Source: Linnemannia hyalina (Eukaryota; Mortierellomycota; Mortierellomycetes; Mortierellales; Mortierellaceae). Taken from it: DNA of 64,000 nt. Made by a program: the position numbers and the translations under genes. Each line of letters begins with the position of its first letter. Positions within the stretch are counted from its first letter, which is position 1. Below are positions 9,713-18,271 of this stretch, in pieces. Location: the NCBI GenBank assembly GCA_019671135.1, contig JAHRHY010000002.1, positions 868,001-932,000 of the forward strand, in the 5' to 3' direction. Below the pieces are notes generated by a model. It did not search any database and was not told the origin of the DNA. It saw only the letters and a list, made by a program, of their open reading frames with translations.

Positions 9713-12700
9713 ATGTCGTGCCCCTCTGCAGCGCAGGAAACAGCACACAACCAGACAGAACAGGACGCTTCAGACAACCAGAAACTGACGGCAGCACAGA
9801 AAGCAGCAGACAACCAGGAGCTGACCAACAACGGCAAGCGCAGTCTCTCGCAGCTTGACCGCCCAGCAAAATCCGGACGTGTCGCAGTCAACACGGACGA
9901 TCCTGTTTCAATTGAAGATGCGCTCTTCAGGGTGAAGATGAACAGACTTCTCAAGTACAACCAGCCTGTTTACATCTCTCCAATGGCCAAGTCCAACCTA
10001 CAAGCACCAGACAACAGCGCGCTTCCTCTCATGGACATGGTCGAGGGCTTTCTGGCGGACGACAGCCAAGTAATGCTGGTTCTGGGTGATTCAGGGGCTG
10101 GAAAGTCGACTTTCAACCGACATCTGGAAAACAAACTATTGACGAACTACGAGGCTGGGGACCGCATCCCGCTCTTCATCAATCTCCCAGCCCTCAAACA
10201 ACCCGATGAGGATCTTGTTGCAAAGCAATTAAGGACCATCGATTTTTCAGAGGAACAAATCTGGGACCTCAAACAGCACCGCCAGCTCCTGTTGATCTGC
10301 GACGGCTACGACGAAAGCCAACTCACATCCAACATACATACAGCCAATTACTTCAATATACCTGGGCAGTGGGACGTCAAGTTGCTCGTTACCTGCCGCA
10401 CTCAATACCTTGGTTCTGACTATCGCGATCGCTTTGCGCCTAAGGCGTCCGGTCAATACCATCGCACTGCCAGTAATCTCTTTCAGGAAGCCGTCATCAC
10501 CCCTTTCTCCAAGGAACAGATCGAGCTGTACGTCGAACAGTTCGTCCCACTCATACCCCGGACTTGGGTCAAGAAGGACTACATGGACAAGCTGGCAACC
10601 ATCCCCAACCTCTCGGACCTGGCCAGGAACCCCTTTCTATTGACTCTTGCTTTGGAGGCTCTCCCAAGTGTTGTCGATAGCAGAAGCGATCTCTCGAGGC
10701 TCAGGATCACCCGCGCCGAGCTCTACGATACATTTGTAGATCACTGGTTGGAGGTCAACAAGCGCCGCCAACAAGACCAGGCGTTGAAGGATAAACGCCA
10801 GGCATTTGAGGATCTTCTCGAGGACGGGTTTGTTCATAATGGGATTGTCTTTCAGAAGGAGTTGGCGTGGGCGATCTTTCAGGAGCAGAACGGCCGACCT
10901 GTCGTCGAATATTCCAACAGGCGGGACAAGTCATCGTGGAAAGCGCGCTTCTTTGGTTCTGGCCACGAGAAATCCCTGCTCAAAGATGCCAGTTTGTTGA
11001 GTCGCACCGGCAACCAATACCGCTTCATCCATCGATCCGTCTTAGAGTATTTTTTTCTCCTGTTTCGTCTGGGACACCTCCAGGGATGATGACGAGTTTG
11101 CTCCGCATGTTTATTCAGAAGCTACTGGTGTATCTCTTCCTATCACCGACCATCCACTGTCCAAGAGGAGTCTTGTCCCGGAGCCATCGGTCATCCAGTT
11201 TCTCGCCGAGCGTGTGCAAATGCAGCCCATCTTCAAGCAATACCTTCTCGCTCTCATTGAGCTTTCCAAGTCGGATCCTCTGGCTAGCATGGCCGCATCC
11301 AACGCCATCACAATCCTGGTGAGAGCTGGGAGACACTTCAATGGAGCTGACCTTCGAGGCATTCGCATCCCAGGAGCCAATCTCACAGGTGGGCAATTCG
11401 ACTCGGCCCAGTTACAGGATTCCGACCTGGCGGGGGTTATATTCACCAAGGCTTGGATCCGACAGGCGGATTTCACCAGGGCACGGATGGAAGGAACACG
11501 GTTCGGAGAGCTCCCGAGTTTGCGGGAGGCGAGTGACGTAGATTCATGTACATTTTCCCCAGATGGAAGGTCTTTTGCAACGGGTTTGGAAAACGGCAAC
11601 ATTAGTATCTACGACACAACCACCTGGACAAGGATTCGGGTACTTTATGGTCATGAAGCGGCCGTTGTGAGCCTCGCCTATTCAACAACCGGCCTTCAAC
11701 TTCTCTCCGGCGGCTCCGATGGTACGGTGCGACTGTGGGATGGTAAGAGCGACGCGACTGATCGTGTTCTGAAGGGACATTCCAAGGAGGTGAGAGCTGT
11801 TGCGTTTTCACCCTCAGGCATGCAGTTCGCCTCAGCCAGCACAGACATGTCAGTGCGCCTATGGGACACCCAAACAGGAACCGTCACCTTTGTCATAGAA
11901 GATTTTGGCGATGTCACAGGGATCGCCTATTCACCAGACGGGAACAACATTGCCTCCTGCTGCATGGATGGACAAGTCGGAGTATTCGACACACGGACGG
12001 GCCTACTGGTGCAAGGCTCTGGAACGAGCAACGTGAGATACTGTTGCCTTGCGTATTCCCCTAACGGAGAATCCATCGTCTCGGGTGATGTCACCGGCGA
12101 GCTGCAACTCTGGGAGGCGACCACCATGATGCCGAGGATCAAATGGAGAGGACATTCTGGACCAGTGACAAGCGTCGCGTTTTCACCGAACGGGCAATGG
12201 ATTGTGTTTGGCAGCGACGACAAAACGGTCAAGGTGTGGGGTGGAGATTCACCCGCACTTGTCTCTGTATTCACAGGTCACACCCAAACCATCACCTGTG
12301 TTGCATTTTCCCCAAACGGCCCACTCATTGCTTCAGGAAGTTGGGATCAGACTGTACGGCTCTGGGAGGCGAACTCGGCTGGGTTTGGTCTCGGCGTAGA
12401 TGGCGCCTTCGACTCCAAGTCAAGTGTAGCCTATTCCCCTGATGGACGTTTTCTCATCTCGCACGGTCGCGCTGGAGCCATACGGCAACATGAAGCGGAG
12501 AGTGGCGAGATTGGTCTTGTTATTCGCCGCCAAGAGTTCCGAGTCAATTCTATCGCCTATTCATCGGACGGTCGTCAGATTGCCATGGGTGGCTCAGGAG
12601 GCGATCTCACGTTGTGGAGCGCTCACACCGGCGCCCTTGAGAACATTCTTCGCGGCCATACTGAGGATGTGAGAGCAGTTGCGTTCTCACCATGCGGTCA

Positions 12701-13427
12701 ATGGATTGCTTCCGGTGGTGACCTGGGGATGCGACTTTGGGATGCTCGATCAGGCACATCTATTCAGGTCATCTCCAGTAACGACGCCTGTTTCGTTCGA
12801 ACTTTGTCGTTTTCGTCCAGCGGTGCTAAGATTGCATTTCAAGGCTACTTCGGAACAATGCAAGTCTGGGATGTGACGACTGGGAAATGCAAGAAGGCAA
12901 TAGGCGGAAGCGACTATGGGAACCACTTTGTAAGGTATTTACCAAGGAGTCTTCACGTCGTTTCCTGTGACGGTCATAAAGGTGCTGATTTGTGGGATGA
13001 GGAAGGCCGACATTCCCGAGTCATTTTGCAGCACAGTGGTATTACCACCCAACACTTTGCATTCTCGAGTTGCGGTCAATGGATAGCAAGTGTTGAAGAA
13101 AACAGGGTTCACCTGTGGAGAAGCCCTCTGGAGAATAGACCACATGACTGGGAGTATGTGCTGGCCGTCGAGGGTTGCGTAGGGGAGATTGAGGAGATTG
13201 TCTGGAGGGCTAACAAGTTGGAATTTGCCACCGCCGATATGGGTGGATCCACTCGTGTGTGGAGGGTTGTAGAGAGGTTCGACAAAGTCGCGGTCCAACT
13301 GGTGTGGGGTACTGGAGGAAGTGGTCTTGTTGCCTCGGGATCGATCCTTGACGATGCCATTGGTCTTAACTCGCTCAACCTGAACTTGCTAAAGCAGCGC
13401 GGCGCTGTTCTCTCCGAGGACCTGTAG
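9713..13427 (+). pseudogene. NACHT-pentapeptide-WD40 NLR-like protein, copy A, frameshifted
   Basis: Two open segments, 9713-11089 (458 codons) and a continuation in another frame ending at 13427, together make a protein collinear with copy B. Walker A GDSGAGKST is at about 125-133, a Walker B-like LLLICDGYDES follows, then a pentapeptide-repeat stretch (ADLRGIRIPGANLTG...) and about 14 WD40 repeats. The break is exact: the T run at 11050-11056 has seven T where copy B has six, which turns LEYFFSCFVWD into LEYFFLLFRLG and ends in TGA at 11087-11089. No other lesion is seen in the following 2.3 kb. Hence either the mutation is very young, it is a homopolymer error in assembly, or frameshifting occurs. 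As it stands it encodes a truncated NACHT-only protein of 458 residues. Start: the ATG at 9713, since the position equivalent to copy B's upstream ATG reads CACATCGTC here. Confidence 0.85.
11024..11311 (+). repeat. Gene-conversion-like tract shared with 15880-16166
   Basis: Except for the single extra T at 11050-11056, these 288 bases match copy B without a mismatch, whereas sequence on either side differs every 10-20 bases (first differences at 11017/11023 and at 11312). It spans the junction between NACHT and pentapeptide regions. Best explained by recent conversion between the paralogs. Confidence 0.75.
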
Positions 13428-14641
13428 TGGCGAGTTTCTATTACGATACTGTTTTGAATGATGCCCATGGTGGCTATTTTCTGTTTAATAACAATAAGTA
13501 GCAAAGACAATACAAATCAGAGAAATGATAACGTACTTGTGCTCACGTGTGTGTACCTCTAAGAAGGGGAGTGTCGTCGTTGATGAGATACCCTTGCTCG
13601 TTTCGATACGGTCCTGCAGATAGTGCTGGTGGTAGTGAGAGTGCAATGAACCAGCTCTCCCTGACCTCCACCGACATCCGTCTCTTCCCGCTACTTCACA
13701 TGACCCTGAGCCTCTAGGCCTGAGTGGCTCTGAGGATGATTGTGGATTGGATAACAAAAGAGGCAGTGGCGACTTTACTGCGGTTGCCGTTCTTTTATTT
13801 GAAGTAGGGAACCACATTGAGGGGATTCAACCGATATTAGATTTCAGCGGTGCCTGACTGGATTGATGTATATCTCAGGAACAAACGTTGTTTAATCAGC
13901 ACTAGCTGGTCTGTGCTCATGAAATATCATTCAGACAGGTACTTTCTTGCCATTGCTCTTTGTGCATGCTCCATGGTCACGTTGAACCAAAATAATTGGC
14001 GATGTAAGTCAAAGGCGTTGTTTTATTTCTCTTTTCTTCTTCTCTCTCGGCTCATTCCATATTTTCTACCATCACCCGCCTTTCCCTTGCATCATCTCGC
14101 CGCCCCATTATCTCCTTCTTCTTCCTCGACATTCACCAAAGCACTACCTCTTTCACCTCCTGCACTCCTTTCAGCAGGTCTACCAGAACCATAGTACCCA
14201 ATCACAAACCAAAACAACAACTATCCAAAAACACAACTAAACGACACAACCACCAAAAAAAGGCACTATCACTCCCTTGAGGTATAACAGCACAGTGGCG
14301 ACGAGTGTTCTCTAGACGAGACAACTTCGACCTCCAGATAACTAATCAGCGGTGCATCCAAATAGACCCTCTTGTCCACCGAAGTAGTCAGAGAGACAGC
14401 TCCCAATACAACAAGCACCCGCTCGCCAAGTAAGTAAATAAGGGTCACTCAACCTCAAATTGGCATCACTCGCTCAAGCCTTATCGATAAGCCCTACTCC
14501 AACTCGCCCACCAGCCTCAGACCATAGGAATCCCCATCGCCAATCTTCGATGTCTGTGAGCGCCTGCATATGCAAAATACATCTTAGGACAATTGCTATT
14601 TACTAATCGCTTATTTCTTCTCTACCCTTAATAGGTTCACC
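13428..14641. other. Junction of the tandem duplication: 3' flank of copy A, then promoter of copy B
   Basis: 13428-13800 corresponds to 18272-18665 behind copy B; 13967-14640 corresponds to 8972-9712 ahead of copy A. Only about 165 bases (13801-13966) lie between units and show no counterpart. A 110-codon minus-strand open stretch at 13485-13817 has a diverged counterpart behind copy B that is not open throughout; not called. Confidence 0.65.
14556..14635 (+). other. Probable 5'-UTR intron of the second NACHT gene
   Basis: Donor TCT|GTGAGC, branch-like TTACTAATC near 14601, pyrimidine tract and acceptor AATAG directly ahead of GGTTCACCATG. Conserved in place with the intron ahead of copy A, although the internal sequences have diverged. 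Confidence 0.65.
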
Positions 14642-17600
14642 ATGTTGTCGTCATTTCCCCGTGGCAATCAACAGCCGCAACCCGGATCCACTATGTCATC
14701 TCAACTGGATCGTCCAGCAAAATTTGGACGTGTTGCAGCCGAGGCGGACGATGACCCTGCTTCAGTTGAAGATGCGCTCCTCAGGATGAAGACAAACAGA
14801 CTTCTTGAATATAACCAACCTGTCTACATTGCACCGATGGCTAAGCCCAACCTACAAGCACTAGACAACAGCGCGCTTCCTCTTATGAACATGGTCAGGG
14901 AGTTCTTAGCAGGCAACGGTCAAGTTTTGCTGATTCTGGGCGACTCGGGAGCTGGAAAGTCGACGTTCAATCGACATCTGGAAAACAAACTGTGGACGAA
15001 CTACGAGGTTGGGGGCCGCATCCCGCTCTTCATCAACCTCCCAGCCCACAAACAACCCGATGAGGATCTCGTTGCAAAGCAATTGAGGACCGTCGACTTT
15101 TCAGAACGGCATATCTGGGATCTAAAACAGTGTCGCCAGCTCTTATTAATCTGCGATGGCTATGATGAGAGCCAGCTCACCTCCAACTTGCACACCACCA
15201 ACCTCTTCAATCGACCTGGGCAGTGGAACGTCAAGTTGATCATCACCTGCCGCACTCAGTACCTCGGTCCTGACTATCGCGATCGCTTTGCGCCTAAGGC
15301 GTCCGGTCAGTATCACCGCACCGCCTACAATCTCTTTCAAGAAGCCGTCATCGCCCCCTTCTCCAAGGAACAGATCGAGCTGTACGTTGAAAAGTTTGTC
15401 CCACTCATACCTCGTACTTGGGTTAAGAAGGACTATATGGACAAGTTGGCAGCCATCCCCAACCTCATGGACCTGGTCAGGAACCCTTTCCTGTTGATTC
15501 TTGCTCTGGAAGCACTCCCATCCGTCGTCAAGAACAATACCAGTCTCTCGAATCTCCGCGTCACCCGTGTTGAGCTCTACGACACATTTGTTCATCATTG
15601 GTTGGAGGCCAACAAGCGCCGCCTGCAAGAACAGACGTTCAAGGATGACAAACATGAGGCGCTGGAAGATCTTCTTGCGGACGGGTTTGTGCATCATGGG
15701 ATTGTCTTTCAGAAGAAGCTGGCGTGGGCGATCTTTCAGCAACAGGAGGGCCGACCTGTAGTCGAATATTCCAACAAGCGAGACAAGTCGTCGTGGAAAG
15801 CTAGCTTCTTTGGTCCTAAAACTGAGAGATCCCTCCTCAGAGATGCCAGTTTGTTGAGTCGCACCGGCAACCAGTACCGTTTCATCCATCGATCCGTCTT
15901 AGAGTATTTTTTCTCCTGTTTCGTCTGGGACACCTCCAGGGATGATGACGAGTTTGCTCCGCATGTTTATTCAGAAGCTACTGGTGTATCTCTTCCTATC
16001 ACCGACCATCCACTGTCCAAGAGGAGTCTTGTCCCGGAGCCATCGGTCATCCAGTTTCTCGCCGAGCGTGTGCAAATGCAGCCCATCTTCAAGCAATACC
16101 TTCTCGCTCTCATTGAGCTTTCCAAGTCGGATCCTCTGGCTAGCATGGCCGCATCCAACGCCATCACGATCCTGGTGAGAGCTGGGAGACACTTCAATGG
16201 GGCTGACCTTCGAGGCATCCGCATCCCAGGGGCCAATCTCACAGGTGGGCAATTCGACTCGGCGCAGTTTCAGGATTCCGACCTAACAGGAATATACTTC
16301 GCCAAGGCTTGGATCCGACAGGCGGATTTCACCAGGGCACGGATGGAAGAGACCCGGTTTGGAGAGCTTCCGAGTTTGCAGGAAGCGTGGGCGGTAGAGT
16401 CATGTACATTTTCCCCAGATGGAAGGTCTTTTGCAACGGGCCTGAAAAACGGCAACATTAATATCTACGACACAACCACCTGGACAAGGATTCGGCTATT
16501 TCATGGTCATGAAACAGCTGTTCAGAGCCTCGCCTATTCAACAACCGGCCTTCCTCTTCTCTCTTACTGTTCCGATGGTACGTTGCGACTGTGGGATGGT
16601 GAGATAGACAGGACTTATCGTATTCTGAGAGGATATTCTTGGAAGGTAACAGCTGTTGCGTTTTCACCCTCAGGCATGCAGTTCGCCTCAGCCAGCGACG
16701 ACATGTCAGTGTCCCTATGGGACACCCAAACAGGAACCGTCACCTTTGTCATAGAAGATTTTGGCGATGTCACAGGGATCGCCTATTCACCAGACGGGAA
16801 CAACATTGTATCCTGCTGCATGGATGGACAAGTCGGAGTATTCGACACACGGACGGGCCTACTGGTGCAAGGTTCTGGAACGAGTGACGTGAGTTACCGC
16901 TGCCTTGGATATTCCCCTAACGGACAGTCGATCGTCTCGGGTGAAGTCACCGGCGAACTGCAACTCTGGGAGGCGACCACCATGATACCGAGGATCAAAT
17001 GGAGAGGACATTCTAGACCAGTGACAAGCGTCGCGTTTTCACCGAACGGGCAATGGATTGTGTCTGGCAGTGGCGACAAAACGGTCAAGGTGTGGGGTGG
17101 AGATTCACCCACACTTGTCTCTGTATTCACAGGTCACACCCACGGCATTACCTGTGTTGCATTTTCCCCAGACAGCTCGCTCATTGCTTCAGGAAGCAAG
17201 GATCAGACTGTACGGCTCTGGGAGGCGAACTCGGCTGGGTTTGATCTCGACGTAGACGGCGCCTTCGACTCCAAGCCAAGTGTAGCCTATTCCCCTGATG
17301 GACGGTTTCTCATCTCTGGCAGTCGTGCTGGAGCCATACAGCAACATGACACGGAGAGTGGCGAGATTGGTCTTGTTATTCGCCGCCAAGAGGTCCGAGC
17401 TAATTCTATCGCTTATTCGTGGGGTCAGATTGCCATGGGTGGTTCAGGAGGCGATGTCACGTTGTGGAGCGCTTACACCGGCGCCCTTGAGCACACTCTT
17501 GGCGGCCATACTGAGGATGTGAGAGCAGTTGCGTTCTCACCTTGCGGCCGATGGATTGCTTCCAGTGATGACCTGACGGTGCGACTTTGGGATCCCCGAT

Positions 17601-18271
17601 CAGGCACGTCTATCCAGGTCTTCTCCTGTGGCCGCGTCGATTTTCGATCTTTGTCGTTTTCGTCCAGCGGTGCTGAGGTTGCACTTGGAGGCAATTTTGG
17701 AACAATGCAAGTCTGGGATGTGGCGACTGGGAAGTGCAAAAAGTTATGGGTGGAGGCGTCTTTCAGCTTTGTGAGGTATTTACCATGGAGTCTTCAGGCT
17801 GTTTCCTGTCACGGTGGAAAAGGTGTTTGTCTGTGGGATGAAGACGGCCGAGATTACCGAGTCATTTTGCAGCACAGTCATATTGCCTTCCAACACTTTG
17901 CATTCTCGAGTTGCGGTCAATGGATAGCAAGTGTTGAAGATGATACGGTTCACCTGTGGAGAAGCCCTCTGGAGGTGAGGACACAGAACTGGGATTATGT
18001 GCTGGCCGTCGAGGGTTGCTTAGGGAAGATTAAGGAGATTGTCTGGAGGCCTTACAAGTTGGAATTTGCCACCGCCGATATGTATGGGTCCACTCGTGCT
18101 TGGAAGGTCGTGGAAGAGTCCGGCAGAGTGCTAGTCCGATTAGTGTGGGGTACTGGAGGAGGAGGTGGCCTTGCTGTCTCGGGATCGCTCTTTGACGATG
18201 CCATTGGTCTTAACACGATCAACCGGAACTTGCTAAAGCAGCGCGGCGCTATTCTCACAAAAAGCCTGTAG
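14642..18271 (+). CDS. NACHT-pentapeptide-WD40 NLR-like STAND protein, copy B (intact)
   Basis: Single coding exon of 1209 residues. Order: short N-terminal tail without recognisable effector domain (1-90); NACHT NTPase with Walker A GDSGAGKST at 100-108, Walker B-like LLLICDGYDES at 167-177 and helical region to about 500; pentapeptide-repeat strip at about 519-575 (ADLRG, ANLTG, DSDLTG, ADFTR); then about 14 WD40 repeats from 584 to 1170, enough for two seven-bladed propellers. STAND proteins of this plan act as signal-activated ATP switches; in filamentous fungi NACHT-WD40 proteins serve in nonself recognition (for example HET-E, HET-D). That role is inference here. The conserved start is probably the second ATG (14693, MSSQLDRPAKF), which aligns with the start of copy A; the upstream ATG is in frame but absent from copy A. 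WD repeats differ from copy A mainly in loops and blade surfaces. Confidence 0.92.
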   Translation: MLSSFPRGNQQPQPGSTMSSQLDRPAKFGRVAAEADDDPASVEDALLRMKTNRLLEYNQPVYIAPMAKPNLQALDNSALPLMNMVREFLAGNGQVLLILGDSGAGKSTFNRHLENKLWTNYEVGGRIPLFINLPAHKQPDEDLVAKQLRTVDFSERHIWDLKQCRQLLLICDGYDESQLTSNLHTTNLFNRPGQWNVKLIITCRTQYLGPDYRDRFAPKASGQYHRTAYNLFQEAVIAPFSKEQIELYVEKFVPLIPRTWVKKDYMDKLAAIPNLMDLVRNPFLLILALEALPSVVKNNTSLSNLRVTRVELYDTFVHHWLEANKRRLQEQTFKDDKHEALEDLLADGFVHHGIVFQKKLAWAIFQQQEGRPVVEYSNKRDKSSWKASFFGPKTERSLLRDASLLSRTGNQYRFIHRSVLEYFFSCFVWDTSRDDDEFAPHVYSEATGVSLPITDHPLSKRSLVPEPSVIQFLAERVQMQPIFKQYLLALIELSKSDPLASMAASNAITILVRAGRHFNGADLRGIRIPGANLTGGQFDSAQFQDSDLTGIYFAKAWIRQADFTRARMEETRFGELPSLQEAWAVESCTFSPDGRSFATGLKNGNINIYDTTTWTRIRLFHGHETAVQSLAYSTTGLPLLSYCSDGTLRLWDGEIDRTYRILRGYSWKVTAVAFSPSGMQFASASDDMSVSLWDTQTGTVTFVIEDFGDVTGIAYSPDGNNIVSCCMDGQVGVFDTRTGLLVQGSGTSDVSYRCLGYSPNGQSIVSGEVTGELQLWEATTMIPRIKWRGHSRPVTSVAFSPNGQWIVSGSGDKTVKVWGGDSPTLVSVFTGHTHGITCVAFSPDSSLIASGSKDQTVRLWEANSAGFDLDVDGAFDSKPSVAYSPDGRFLISGSRAGAIQQHDTESGEIGLVIRRQEVRANSIAYSWGQIAMGGSGGDVTLWSAYTGALEHTLGGHTEDVRAVAFSPCGRWIASSDDLTVRLWDPRSGTSIQVFSCGRVDFRSLSFSSSGAEVALGGNFGTMQVWDVATGKCKKLWVEASFSFVRYLPWSLQAVSCHGGKGVCLWDEDGRDYRVILQHSHIAFQHFAFSSCGQWIASVEDDTVHLWRSPLEVRTQNWDYVLAVEGCLGKIKEIVWRPYKLEFATADMYGSTRAWKVVEESGRVLVRLVWGTGGGGGLAVSGSLFDDAIGLNTINRNLLKQRGAILTKSL

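Larger units (their letters stand above)
8972..13800 (+). repeat. Tandem duplication, unit A (~4.8 kb)
   Basis: Head-to-tail with unit B at 13967-18665. Homology begins near CATGcccttGGTCACGTTG (8972) and fades near 13800, covering promoter, 5'-UTR intron, the whole NACHT-WD40 gene and about 370 bp of 3' flank. Most of the unit shows scattered substitutions and small indels, so the duplication is not very recent. Boundaries were set by eye, uncertain by some tens of bases. Confidence 0.88.

Noticed and set aside
11111..11602. Open stretches antisense to the NLR genes (also 15146-15889, minus)
   Set aside because: Shadows of the GC-rich coding frame; no independent start, splice or family support.
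13485..13817. 110-codon open stretch behind copy A of the NLR gene
   Set aside because: Its counterpart behind copy B has diverged and is not open over the same extent; no family resemblance.
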